Shown here piece after piece: positions 11,701 through 24,327 of a stretch of DNA of 64,000 nt. This stretch comes from Cornus controversa. Lineage: Eukaryota; Streptophyta; Magnoliopsida; Cornales; Cornaceae. Both the position numbers and the translations under genes were made by a program. The notes beneath the pieces were generated by a model. The model saw only the letters and a program-made list of their open reading frames with translations. It searched no databases and was not told the origin of the DNA. Numbering within the stretch: the first letter of the stretch is position 1; each line of letters begins with the position of its first letter. The DNA lies in assembly GCA_026545225.1 (NCBI GenBank), contig CM048847.1:5828001-5892000 (forward strand), read 5' to 3'.

Positions 11701-12886
11701 ACCCGAGTTAAAACTGCCCCTAACCGAGCCATTACCTCGCTGCCAAACAGGCCAAAACACCCATTGTCCAGCCACCCAAAACCCACCATCATCTGGGCCT
11801 CCACCAGCCACCCGTGAACCTCCAATCACCAACCCAAATCCACCGGGACTAACCACCAAACAACCACCCGAAGCCATCTAAATCCACCCAAGCTCAAACG
11901 TGAGCTACCAATCCAATCAGCCGAGCTCCAACCTCAGCCAACCTCACCGCCGTGAGACCACCTTAGTAGCACCAATAGCCACCTCCCTGCGATGACCTAG
12001 CCAATACCAACCCGGAACCAAACACAGCCCAAACAAGCCGTGCGCACCATCCTTGGGCCATCCGAAGCCAACCCAACACGACCCACCGCCGAGCCTCTGT
12101 CGGTCGTCGATCGGAGCTCCAAGTCGGACCACCATACACGGCCGAGTAGCCCATACGACCGAGCTCAGTCGAGTCCCATCGGCGTCCGAACCTTCGGCCG
12201 AACCAGCGAACCCAGTCCGTGCGCATCTCCTCCAACCCGCGAGCTCCACCGCTGGAGGGACCCATCGGCGACGCCTTTGTCGGAGACGGCTCCCGCCGCC
12301 GCTGCTGGGGCCGCCGAGACCGACCCCATCCGCCGCCGTCGCGACCTCCCTCTCTCTTTCCCCCGATCTCTTCCTCGGCTTCTCTCTCTCTCTCCCCGAT
12401 CTTCTTTTTCTCTTCTTTTCTTTTCTTTTCTTTTTTCTTTCTTTTTCCTTTTCTTTTCTTCTTTTCTCTTTTCTTTCTTCTTTTCTTTCTCTCTTTTCTT
12501 CCTCTCTTCAGCCGAGACCACTAAGGTGGTCTTCCCTTTGGTTGACCACTCTTGGTCCACACATTATACATTTATATATTATATATATATATATATATAA
12601 TATATTACACCATACACAAAATACATGTATTCTATGTATTTCCCCACACTTATATAAATACAAAGGTCCCTCCATCTTTATCCATAATCACATATTAACC
12701 CACCCTATATTTTAATTTAATATAAATATAGGCACTATATATATATATAGATATATATATACATATACTCACCTTCCACTTGTATGGAAATATATCCACA
12801 CCCTTTTCGGAATCTAATTAATCCAAAAAAAATTTAAACCGGTCAAAATTCACCCGGAACCAGTCAAAATAATTTCGGTCCTTACA
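8721..12886 (-). repeat. 5' LTR of B
   Basis: A 4166-base LTR, TG..CA ended, read 12886 to 8721. In element order: TGTAAGGACC start, TA-rich DNA, a purine tract (complement of 12412-12512), a CpG-rich stretch, long TA/ATGC-rich sequence, the CACTCCGAGG repeats (about 9700-10090), the conserved block ending in a TTTTGCAG-like site near 9182, a single GGACACGTGCCC motif (near 8905-8930) and the end GGGGCGTGACA. No protein function is supported. Confidence 0.88.
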
Positions 12887-14092
12887 CAAAACTTGGCCAA
12901 GAGGAGGTGCTCCCTTCGGGTTAGTAACCCGATAAAGCACAAGCAGAGTTTGGGTGCCGAAGAGACCCTTACTATGGATGGAGTGATAAGCTAGTCCCCA
13001 TTGAAGTGATTTTTGAAAATTTGTGGCGTGTGTTATATATACGAAATGTGACTGTCAAGTTGATATACATATGTATATATATATATCTATGTATATGCAT
13101 TGAGGTGGAAAGCATCACGCATGATTTGAAAAACGTGATTGTTTATGGGTAAAAAGTATGTATACATATCGTGTAGACATGTAGCGATTTAATGTGCATT
13201 TATGCATGACTCTATGGATCTTGTTGAGTAGGTGATGTGGTATTTGATTTACATTGTTTATGTAAATGCTTCTGTTCATATATATTTTCTATACATAATG
13301 ACGTTGGATGGGTATTGCTTTTGAACATATTGTAAATGATTTTCACAAGTTATGTATAGTTGATTTAAATGTTCATAAGTGCTTGAACTGCCACGTGCAT
13401 TGTTAGTTCATGTATGCTAGGAGGGGCATGACTTTAAATATCATGATATATTTAAGTGCATGTATATTTTTGAGAATATGTGAGGATCGACCTGCTGCTG
13501 CGATGATAGTATGGTTCTACCTACCTTGTTGGGCCTTTGAGCTCACCCCCTCCTAGGTTTTGCAGGTGTTGCTGATTACGGAGTCAGTTAGGGGACTCAT
13601 AGTACCAGTTACAGAGGTAGTAGTTAAATTCTTTAGAATTTAATGTTTAACTAGGACATTGGATTGATGTTTCTCATTGGATTAGATGAATGGAGCAATT
13701 GTGTTGATTCAGCTCCTTCAGTTGTATTTTATTCATGTGATGTATGTATTTAATACGGACATTCGAGGACTGAGGCATGTATTTTGATTATACTATGCAT
13801 GTTGTAGAAATGCTGGGGGGACACGTGCCCAGAAGTGTCCATTTTTATTGTTAGATATAAATATTGGGGGGACACGTGCCCAGAAGTGTCCATATGAATT
13901 GTAAAGCAGGTGTAACATGCTAGGAGCTGATTATTTAGAATGGGTCATGTCTAATTTTCATGAAAATAATAGGGAATTCAGATTGTATGATCAGGTGGTG
14001 GTTATAGCGTGAAGTTGAGTAAACGGGGTTCGCGACTCGGGATTTGGGTCAGTCCGGGGGAGTCCTGGCGGTTCGGATTTTGGGGCGTGACA
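12887..14092 (+). repeat. Element K: 3' portion of a D-type LTR, plus strand
   Basis: About 1.2 kb matching in reverse the LTRs of D (compare 17348-18540 and 36199-37340), ending GGGGCGTGACA at 14092. No primer site follows, so it is a solo LTR or a 3' LTR. Its left part is cut off by B at the sequence CAAAACTTGG. To its right is F coding sequence (14093-14114). A strong hairpin CGGGTTAGTAACCCG lies at 12917-12931, and two GGACACGTGCCC motifs at 13819 and 13870. Confidence 0.85.
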
Positions 14093-14114
14093 ATCACCCT
14101 CAGGTGTGCACACT

Positions 14115-15620
14115 TGATAGGCATTGAATGTTACGCATTCTAGCCTCTTAACTTATATATTTTATTCTCTTAGTGATAGATTATTTTGTTATTTTACTTT
14201 GTTTTAGTGTTTCTGTATTTTCAGGGCCTTAATGATAATTTCAGTTAAAACCAAGATTTTGGGCTTTTAAAGAAGACATCCAAGATGGGTAGATGAAGCC
14301 TACATCAAGGAGATTCATTCAACCATTTATTTCAACTCAAATCAGCCCAAGGAAGAGGTCCAAGAGAGTTACAGCTGCTTAAGAAGGTTTCGGGCCTGAA
14401 GCCCAAATCTGCGCATAATACAGTCTTAATCCCATTTTGGAAAATGGACCAGAAGTCTTATTTCGGAGCCTGAAATTGACATATTTACACACGGGGTTGA
14501 ACGAAATTTGAGTCTGCACACTTTTGTATTTCACAAAAATTTCGAAATCGGACTTCTAGTGGGTCAAAAGTTGGACCGAAGTCAGTAGGAAAAACCCACC
14601 TGATTAGTGCTGTGGGAAACCCTAATTTATTCCTAATTGGATTAGGACTTTGATGTATTCTCTTGGGGAATAAAGTGAAGACTTGGAGGTTGAGTTTGGG
14701 GGGAGAAGATTACAGAGACTGGAGAGTCTGAGAGGGCTGAGAAGAGAACAGAAACATATTTGCAGAGCCATTGGAGAACGAAGTCATACGCATAATTCAT
14801 GAAGATGATGCCTTCTTCCTCAACAGTTGAAGCTTCTTCTTCTACCATGAGCGGCTAGTTCATCCACTAGGGTTTTGATGTAGCCATAACAAAGCATCAA
14901 TGGTTTGATTGTTTTAATTATTGGGGATCTTTATATACATGCATAGATTGTGTAATTTAGAGGATTCTTATTATAGAATTGAGCAATAAAAGTCTTGTAA
15001 ATTCAATCTCAATGATTTCTTATCTTGTCTTAGATATTTAGTTGTTGTTATTGAACTCAATCTCTCTTGTTTTCTGTGATTATGAGAGTGATTATTACAC
15101 AATGATAATTACTGAATATATTGTTAAAAGCTTTGATAGATTATGCCTAGAGAAGATGAACCATACTGCACCCTAGATTAGAGTAGTTAGGCAGATGGCC
15201 CATGCCAATCGAAGATAGTCCATGGCTTAGCCTTAATCATATGTTATCTTCTTGACGGATGAAGGTGAGCTTGTAGCCACCGACACCACTTATGCATGAT
15301 GTAATTCCCCTATAGTTGATTCAATTGACCATTGATTGTGGAGTTAGTGGTGAAGTCAAACACCCTAGATTTCTCCCATATTATCTTCACTATCTATTTT
15401 ACTTTGATTTATTTTATTTTACTTTTAATTAGATTAAAAATTAGATTTCTTCTCTTTATAAATTTAATTAGAATTAATTCAGTATTCCAACTCATCAGAC
15501 CATAATCCCTGAGGTACGATACCCCTTTCGATAGCCCTATTCTGCAAGAAATTCGTTCTATTGCAAAGTGTGAAAAATTTTAATTGATATACTTTTTGAG
15601 TCACACTCACACACGAATCA
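14115..15620 (+). repeat. Element G: solo LTR (P family)
   Basis: A 1506-base LTR starting TGATAGGC and ending ACACGAATCA, with a perfect 5-bp target duplication ACACT at 14110-14114 and 15621-15625. It matches, in reverse, the 3' LTR of P (48174-49671). No internal region remains, so recombination between two LTRs removed it. It interrupts the protease-downstream coding of F. The ORF at 14642-14848 has a counterpart in the P LTR only because the DNA is similar. Confidence 0.9.
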
Positions 15621-15625
15621 ACACT

Positions 15626-17185
15626 GTCACTCTCCTATGGAGACAATCAATCGTGGCTCTAAATGTAGATAGCCAGTCCATACCTAGAATGACATCAAAA
15701 GTGGTCATGTCTAGCAACACAAAGTCGGACACTAGTCGACGCCTAGCAACCTCGATCTCGCAAGACCGACATACTCTATTCAGGGTAACCCTACCCCCAA
15801 CTGGTGTATCAATGGACAATGGTGACTCCAGTGATGACACCCTTAGCCCCAAGGCCCAAGCAAATGCAACAGATATGAATACATGTGATGTACCTGAATC
15901 TACCAACACCCTAGCCCATGAGCTAGAAACCAGGAAAATACCTCTGACCACTGACGGTCTCGGTATGTCCTCTGCCGGACCAAGTGTGAACACACGACCC
16001 CGCGACTGCTGACCAGTCCCCTGTAACCCTGATTGCTGACTAGAAGCAGGCGTAGGACCCCTCGCTACTCGAGATCCCTGAGCTGACTGTGCTGGATGAG
16101 GTGACGGTAATGCCTTGAAGCCAGACTGAACCGTAGCTGTCTACCCAGCTCTCTGCTGAGACCCTGTGCCACTAGGCGTCCCCTGTCTCTGTGGGCAGTT
16201 AGGCCTCAAGTGTCCGGGCTGCTTACAAGAAAAGCACACCTTTTCCCTTGCCATCCCTGCGGGTCCTGATGTCACTGCATATCCTTGTGGGCAATCCCTG
16301 GTAAAATGGCCAACCTGTTGGCAATTAAAGCACACCACTGAAGATCGTAAGGATTTGGTAGGTAAGGCCATTGAAGATACCGAGTGAGCTTGCTGCTGTA
16401 CCCGAAAACCTGACATACCCTCTCTGTTCCTCTTCCATCCTTGGTTACCCGAAGATGCCCCCGCACTCTTCACTTGCTGTTTAGACTCCCATATCCTTTG
16501 GGTGTCTCTGTCATCTTCCTCAGCCACTAAGGCTCTATCAACCACGCCACTGTAGGTCTTCAAGCCCAAGATGGACACCCTCTTTCTAATTGAGGTTTTC
16601 AATCATTTCACAAACTTTTTCACCTTTAGCTCTTCATTAGCTACCATCTCCGGGGTAAATTGAGCCAATGATGTGAATTTGGTCTCGTACCCCATCACGT
16701 CTAAGTCCCCTTGGACTAAGTCTATGAACTCTTGCCTGATTCGGTCTCTAACTGAAGTTGGAAAGAACTTATCGAAGAATAAACCCTTAAAGGTTTCCTA
16801 GTCCATATTCTCAATGTCATGGGTATTCCCGATGAACTGCCACCACCAATCCGCTTCCCCTTGCAAGCGAATTGCCGCTATTCCCACTTTCAAATACTCA
16901 TCGATTGCAAGAGCAACCATGAGTTTATGGGTTTGTTCTATCCAACCCTCCGCCACTAGTGGGTCATGTGCACCATCAAAAGTAGGTGGCTTAAATTTTA
17001 CATATTCTTTCATCGCTACCATTTGGCGACTTAAGGCAACCCTAGGCAATGTCGGAACCTCCTCTTCTCTGGCTTTCCTAGCCATCCACCTCATAGTGTC
17101 TCCCATATCACGCATAAACTGCATTCCATCATTTGGCTCCTAAGGAGCATTATCGCCTATGTCTCGCACTCTCCTTAGAGGCATT
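15626..17185 (-). pseudogene. gag-pro: Gypsy gag and protease of element F (fossil)
   Basis: Minus strand. The start MPLRRVRD near 17185 is typical of Tekay-like Gag. The capsid part (about 17124-16798) has KFKPPTFDGAHDP and GEADWWW, usual in plant Gypsy Gag. Two CCHC zinc knuckles follow: CFNCQQVGHFTRDC at about 16332-16291 and CFSCKQPGHLRPNC at about 16236-16195. The aspartic protease shows VLVDSGTSH and DVILGMDWL (15930-15650). Gag packages element RNA and the protease processes the polyprotein. The reading frame is broken in several places. RT, RNase H and integrase of F are not in the window. Confidence 0.85.
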
Positions 17186-17347
17186 TTGCTATATGCACCA
17201 CAAGAAGAAAAATTTAAAACCAAGAAATGTACTCTTCTTACATCATTTCTATCATGCCTACACACACCATGTCAATTAAGCCCATATAGGCATGTTAAGA
17301 AAGCGTAAACATACATCAAGTTTCACATAAGCAATTTCAACTTAAGG

Positions 17348-20300
17348 TGTCACGCCCCGATTCCCTAGGCCTGAAAATCGAGGTGAGAACCCATGAGATC
17401 ACCCTCACGCTATAGCCACCACCTGATCATACAATCTCAATTTCTTATTATTTTCACAAAAATTGGGCATGACCCATTCTAAATAATAAGATCCTGGCAT
17501 GTTGTACCTGCTTTCAATTCAAATGGACACTTTTGGGCACGTGTCCCCCCCAGTATTTATATCTAACAATAAAAATGGACACTTCTGGGCTCGTGTCCCC
17601 CCAGCATTTCTACAGCATGCATAATATAATCCAAAATTATACATGTCTCAGTCCTTGAAAGCCCGTATTATATACATACATCACATGAATAAAATACAAC
17701 TGAAGGAACTAAATCAACATAATCGCTCCATACAATTAATTAAAATATAATGCGTCTATCTAAAATCCTGAACATAAGTTAGATTCTAAGGAGTCTAAAC
17801 ACTACCTCTGCAACCGGTGCTGTCAGTCCCCTAACTAACTCCATACTCAGCAATACCTGCAAAACCTCGGAGGGGGTGAGCTCAAAGGCCCAACAAGATA
17901 TGTAGAACCATACTATCATCGCAGCAGCAGGTCGATCCTCACATATTCTCAAAAATATACATGCACTTAAATATATCACAATATTTAAAGTCATGACCTC
18001 CTAGCATACATAGTCCAACAATGCATATGGCAGTTCTAGCACTTATGAACATACAAAATCCACTCCACATGACTTATGAAAATCATTTACAACATGCTCA
18101 AGAGCAATACACATCCAACATCATTATGTATAGAAAACATATATGAACAGAAGCATTTACATGAACAATGTGAATCAAATACCACCTCACCTAGTCAACA
18201 AGATCCACTGAATCATGCATAAATGCACATGAAATCGCTATATGTCTACATGACATATATACGTGCTTTTTACCCATAAACAATCACGTTTTTCAAATCA
18301 TGCGTGATGCTTTCCACCTCAATGCATATACATAGATATATATACATATATATATCAAATTGACAGTCACATTTCATATATATAACTCACGCCACAAATT
18401 TTTGAAAATCAATTCAATGGGGACTAGCTTATCACACCATCCATAGTAAGGGTCTCTTCGGTACCCAAACTCTGCTTGTGCTTTATCGGGTTACTAACCC
18501 GAAGGGAGCACCTCCTTTTGGCCAAGTTTTGGGTCTTTCACCATAGGGACCATTCCCTCATCTTAATTCTCAATGTTGTCACGCACCAAAAACTCACTTT
18601 TCAAATAGTGCACATAATCACATCAATGCACTTACCCACACCAGGAATGCATTTTTGTCAAATCAATACATTTTTCTTTCACCTCAAGATTGTCACAATG
18701 TCATCACACTCATATCATGGAAATCATCATGCTTATGCATTTTTCAAGAAAATCAAATCTTTCATGCATAAATCTATAAACATCACATTTTCACCAATGA
18801 ACACATTTTTCATCGAAATCATCATAGTCACATTTGCACATACACAACACATATATATATCACCTCCTACATATAATCACATATATACGTATATTAGCAT
18901 AAATATAATCATGCTTTCATTCCAATCATGCATTTACTACGAGCAACCAACATGCATTCTTACAACCATATGCAATCACACAAATGTATATATATATATA
19001 TATATATATATCATGTCACCCACATAGGTAGTGAAACATACATAACCCTTCACACATTTCATGCTTTTACAATGCCCTTCTATGCTATAATCAATTTAGC
19101 ATGCAATTCTACTACTGCACCAAATATAAAATCACATATATATTTACGTATACTCAACTCAGGCATAAGAATCATATATGCATGCAAGGCAACATCTAGC
19201 TAAATATATATATATAATTTAGCATACTTCACATGGTTCAACGCGTAAATTTGCATATAACAATGCAATTCGACATCTACATTTAATAATATTTTCATCC
19301 CCCAAGCCCACACATACACACATATATATATATATACACACATATATATATATCCTCACATCCCACGTATATATATATATATATATCCACCTTTATATAT
19401 ATATATGCACATATATATATGCAAACGCCACATATGACCAAATTAAGAACATGTGTAAAATTAATCAACATAGTCAAAATATACATAGAGATAGAGGCAA
19501 TAATTAACTTGCCTTAGGTCCCGCCTTTACTATGCCCGCGCCTGCGAAGCAGCCTACTTCCAAGCTCAGTCCAGTCCTGTGTCGAAGTCCACACGAACAA
19601 TTCCATGAACCACTTCATCTCTTTTTGTTTCGATGCTTGGTCCAACCCACGTCTTGGTTCCAATCCAGTCCGGTTCCATTTCAAATCTAAAGCCCAATTG
19701 ATCTCAAGGAAACCCAATATGGCAGCCCACTTTAATTTAAAATTTGAGGCCCAAACTACTCGCCTAGGCGCAACCCACAAACAATTCCCATGGTTGTCTC
19801 TCTCAACCAATACTCACCATATACCTTCATCATCCATACATATACATATTTATATATGTATATATACATATCACATTCACTACAAAACCAAGCTGCCAAA
19901 TTCATGACCCTCATCTCTAAAGCCACAACCAAAGACTAGCTAAACGCCACAAAACAGGCTATCCAACAGCCGTGAGAATGCCACCATCTATCACATCAAG
20001 TCACCATTATCAAAACCAAATGGAACCCACAAACCAGCCATGATAAGCCCTACAAACTTGAGCTTAAGTAGCCCCTAATCGAGCCATCATCTTGCTGCCA
20101 AACAGTCCAAAACCAGCCCCTATTTCGCTGCCATTGGAGCACCTTCGACACAGCCATCAACAACCTTCAATACTCCACCATATCACCATTGAAATCGGCT
20201 ATGATAGGCTATGGTCCAACCATGAACCCAGCCAAAAAACCAACCTCTGCCACTGTCCACCACAGTCAGCATAACCAACCCACACGGCCAGCCCACGATG

Positions 20301-21172
20301 GCCACACCGAGACCACCCAAACAGGCCATTCCCGGCCACCACCACAGAACCCACTTGTTGAAGCAACACCAAAAATCTGAAGGCTTCAACCCATTCAACT
20401 TGAAGACCCATAGTCGAACCCAAATCCACTATGAATAACCTTGAATTCGAACCCACCTGGAACAACCCATCAGCCGAAACCCATCTCTTCCTCACGACCG
20501 TCAAGACCGTGAGAACCACCGTCGGGATCATCGCCGGTCGAACCTTCCATTGAACCAGCGAACTCAACCCAGTCGCGAACAGCTCAGTCGAATCGAGCCG
20601 CCACACAACGCCGGACAACACCACCGTGGGCAACCACGGCCGCCGTCGACGCCTCTGCTAGAAACGGCCCCCGCCATCGCTGCTAGGACCGCCGGAACCG
20701 ATCCCCTCTTTCTCGCCCTCGATTTCTCTCTCTTCTTCCGATCTCGACTTCTCTCTCTCCCCAATTTCTCTCTCCTTTTCCCTTTCTTTTCTTCTTCTTT
20801 TTCTTCTTTTTTTTCTTTTCTTTTCTTTTCTTTTCTTTTCTTTTTCTTTCTCAGCTGATTCATTCTCCTCCTTTCATTTCTTATCCTCTTTTCTTGTTTT
20901 CTTATACACCACATGTACACATATACTTGTAATCATGCATGTGTACCCACATTTCTTCATAATTGCATATAAGCCCACCATATATTTATAATTAAATATA
21001 AATATAGGCACCTTGTATATATATATATATATAGATATATATACATATACATACACCTTCCACTTATATAGAAATCCCTATATCCACACTTTTTTGAATC
21101 TTAATTAATCCAAAAAAATTTAATCCGGTCAAAATTCACCCGAAACCGGTCAAAATAATTTCGGTCCTTACA
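17348..21172 (-). repeat. 3' LTR of D
   Basis: A 3825-base LTR, TGTCACGCCC at the left and GGTCCTTACA at the right, followed by the polypurine tract complement (21173-21190, acctcccccccttcaagg). It carries two GGACACGTGCCC-type motifs near 17530 and 17577, the conserved TTTTGCAG-type block near 17865, the hairpin CGGGTTACTAACCCG near 18487, several TA repeats and a pyrimidine tract (20770-20860). Confidence 0.9.
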
Positions 21173-21664
21173 ACCTCCCCCCCTTCAAGGAATTTTATCC
21201 TCGAAATTAGCATAGTCATGGTCTTTCCAAAACTAATCCATACAAGACGTTATTCTCGCCAATAAGCGTCACTTTCTCTTTCCACATACCCTAGGCGCTA
21301 CACTTGCAACACCTAACTGATAACACTCAAGTCTGGCACAATCAATGTGTCTCAACTGCCGTAAAGCAATATAACCACTTCCGTGACATAGCTGAGTAAC
21401 TCCTAAGCCCATGTACGATTCACTTTCACTTTCCTCCGAAGCACTTGCTTCCTAGAGTCCACAATCTCTACCTCAAGACCTATCCAATCCATCTCTATCT
21501 GTAGTCTAAGGCAACACCTTCGACTAATCATACCAATCATTCACAGTGATACTTCCCTATAATCCGGGATCATCAATACTCAAAGTCATTCTTTTATTAT
21601 CAAACATGACTTTCAATTTCTGGCATACCATTCCCAGGCTTAGTCCAATATCTTGGGCATCATC
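21173..21664 (-). other. Internal region of D, PPT-proximal piece
   Basis: Non-coding; matches 6261-6680 of B. It starts with the polypurine tract next to the 3' LTR and stops where C inserted. Confidence 0.8.
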
Positions 21665-21669
21665 ACAAC

Positions 21670-23189
21670 TGATAAGTAATGAATATTGCATATTCAGTAT
21701 CCCTAAATTATATGAATTAGTGTCTTAGTAATATTTCTTTAATATTTTTATTAATAATTTTATAATTCCAGGTGATGAAGGGTAATTCTGATTAATAATG
21801 GTGAAATCGGGCTACAAATGGTACTCATTTAGTTATCATTGAAGCTTAACCCATGAGAGATATTTTTATCTTGAAGATCCAAACTAAATGGACTGAAGAA
21901 ATGGGCTGCAAATAAATGTAAATGAAGGAAAGGAGCACGGGCCCATTCGCATTGAAGATTGGGCCAATTCAGGCCTAAAAAGTCCTGGACCCGTGTTGGT
22001 ATTCAGACCATAACTCCGTACACGATTGTCAAAATGACCCAAACTCCATGTGGGTTGAAGGAAATTCAATTCTGCACAATTTCATATTTCACGAAAATTT
22101 TCTAAAACGGACGTTTTCATCAACTTTCTGCCCTATTTGCGCAGCTGCCACTTTTTGGGCGCAAATGCCACTTTGTGAGGAGCAAGTGCCATTTTCTTAT
22201 GCGCACTTGCCACTTTGGGAAGGCCAGGTGTCCCATCGGTTTGGTTTTGCAAATTAAAAATGATGAAACGAAGGAAATTAGGGTATTCTGGAGGGGGGAA
22301 GTAGAGAGAGATACACAGAGGCGATTCGTGACGATACGGGCAAGACGACGACGACTTCATCATCGTTCAAGCCTGGACCTCCGATCATGAGTGGCTAAAC
22401 ACCATTCCGGGGAAGTGATGTAACCCTAACCTGTCTTTCAATGTTTTAGTTTGTATATTAATTTGAGGATTATTTATTTTATGCATTGATTGTATAACCG
22501 AGACATAAAAAATAGCTGTGCTATTGCTTTCAATTTGAATGTATTGTTTCATTGCATATTTACTTTTGTTCTTGTAGAATGAATGCAAGTTTGCAGTGGT
22601 TAGGGTTTAGTTCTTTTCAATTTATGTGATTTTTTTAAGATAGGTTATACAATAGTTTTCATAGATCATTCAATTTAGGATTTTTATAATTCGTACTAAG
22701 CGAAGATGGGTTATCATATCATTAGTTAGTCTGATGTATAGGCCATGCTATGCGAAGACGAGTTATGCTTAATTGTATGTTGAATGAATCCTCTTGATAG
22801 AACTGAATTTGGCTTGTAGCCATTCTTTTCTGAATGCATAGATTAAACATCCCAAATTAATATCACTGTCATTGTCAGAAGGTTAGTGGTGAAGTCAATT
22901 TCCAGGACCCTCTCTCCAGTGTCTACCATTTATTTATGTTGTATTTCATTTCATTTAATTTCAGCACCTTAGAATTAAAACCAAATCAAATTCTCTTTCA
23001 ATTAAATTAGACAAGATCTGGATAGCTTAACAACACAACCAATGCAGTCTCTGTGTGTTCGACCCCTACTCACCACTTTACTAATTCTAGTAGAGTATTT
23101 GTAGGGTTTTATAAATCCTTTTTTTGTCGAGGTGTAAAACAACAACGACATTATTCCATATTATTTTATCACGTTTTGCACGTCGAACA
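21670..23189 (+). repeat. LTR1 of element C
   Basis: A 1520-base LTR, start TGATAAGTAATGAATATTGC, end CACGTCGAACA. It is directly followed by the primer site, so it is the 5' LTR. The phrase GCCACTTTnTGGGCGCA.. and several tandem variants of GTGCCACTTT lie near 22145-22220. Confidence 0.9.
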
Positions 23190-23192
23190 AAA

Positions 23193-23210
23193 TGGCGCCG
23201 TTGTCGGGGA
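23193..23210 (+). promoter_or_regulatory. Primer binding site of C (tRNA-Asp)
   Basis: TGGCGCCGTTGTCGGGGA, three bases after the LTR, matches the 3' end of plant tRNA-Asp with one difference. Athila-type and many Tat-type elements use this primer. Confidence 0.85.
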
Positions 23211-23499
23211 CTGCGGTCATGATTGTGTTGTTATGTTTAAAGATTAAGTCTTGTTTAATTATAATTTAGGACTTGTATATATTCTATTTTTAATTTGTTT
23301 TAGGTGTTTTGTGTGTTTGAATATAGGTACAAGAGTTACTACAGAAGTGGAAAGAAGTTGAAATTTCAGGACCTCTTGTGAGTTTTTGTATTTTAATTCA
23401 TGCACTTATGATTAGGGTTGTTAGTTTCTTTTAATTTTGAATTTTATTTTTATTTATTTATTTATTTATTTTTGTTTTTTTTTTTTTTTTTTTTTAAAC

Positions 23500-24327
23500 A
23501 TGTCATTTGAGTATGAGTATCCTTCGGAGGCATGTTTTGATCAAGTTGGTTGTGATGTGGATTTTGGATATCAAAATTCAAAGGATTTGTCCACCCAATT
23601 GGATGAATTATCATGGAAGTTGGAACAATTTATGAACGTTGGTCATGTTCCTACTCCTACTTACTTTTCCAAACCACATGAGTTCTGTGTATGTTGCTAT
23701 AGTCCTTATCATCATGTGAGAGATTGTCCTATTACGGGACAATGTTCTAATCTTTCTCATGGACAAACAAATATAAATTTCTCTATACCGGGGAATGACT
23801 CTTATTCAAATACTTATAACCCGGGATTTGAGGACAAAGTTTTGGCTACACTTGGCAAACTTGAGGAACGAATTAGCAACCTTGAGGAACAAACTAATTT
23901 GTTAAATTCACATTCGTAATCTATAGCTAGGCTAGAAGTTCAAATTGAGCAGATAACCAATGCTTTGAATTGTGAAGATCAAGAGGAACTTCCAAGTCAG
24001 CCCGTGACTAATATTGAACTCACACAACCAATTGAGTTAGACCATGCCCCCTTTGTGGAACCATTACTCATACCGGACTCCAAAAATTTACATGAAGAAC
24101 TTAAGTGTGATCACTTAAGTCATAATGAGAGTCCACCTTTTACCTTTGTTTTTGACTTGAGTAGTCACAAATTAGATATCAATGAGAAAATTAGTCAAGA
24201 ACAAGTTAAAGGGTCATGTTTTCCTGAATTAGTCGAATTTTATTCGATTGATTCATTTTTCTTAAAACCTCACATTGATATAGATAAGAGGTGCCTAAAT
24301 TGTTTGGATTCCGGCACAAGAAAGTGA
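23500..24327 (+). pseudogene. Gag-like ORF with one CCHC zinc knuckle (fossil)
   Basis: A frame starts MSFEYEYPSE just after a long T run and carries a CX2CX4HX4C knuckle at residues 63-76 (CVCCYSPYHHVRDC), then a likely coiled coil (LGKLEERISNLEEQTNLL). The region continues to 24327 as an acidic stretch rich in E, D and P with no known motif. No capsid domain, protease or RT is visible. Such gag-only, pol-less LTR elements are known in plants (TR-GAG type). The knuckle suggests RNA binding; a role as packaging adaptor is inference. The region is broken by about one break. Confidence 0.65.

Larger units (their letters stand above)
5250..12886 (-). mobile_element. Element B: non-coding long-LTR element (LARD-like), minus strand
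   Basis: Read on the minus strand: 5' LTR 12886-8721, initiator-Met type primer site at 8717-8706, about 2.4 kb of non-coding internal sequence, polypurine tract at 6278-6261, and the first kilobase of the 3' LTR (6260-5250), cut by insertion of A. No gag or pol similarity is visible inside. Lack of coding with good LTRs, primer site and polypurine tract is the hallmark of a LARD-type element that borrows enzymes. The two LTR portions differ by a few per cent, mostly C/T and G/A changes, so it is fairly young. It is inserted in LTR K (the sequence right of 12886 is the middle of a D-type LTR). Confidence 0.88.

Noticed and set aside
17348-21172. Reading this LTR as the 5' LTR of the F gag-protease element
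   Set aside because: No primer site lies on its left side, while a polypurine tract lies on its right; it is the 3' LTR of D inserted in the F leader.
22048-22363. Pairs of overlapping ORFs repeated in each C-type LTR (also 26372-26690, 27348-27786)
   Set aside because: They follow LTR copies, change frame and length between copies, and show no domain.
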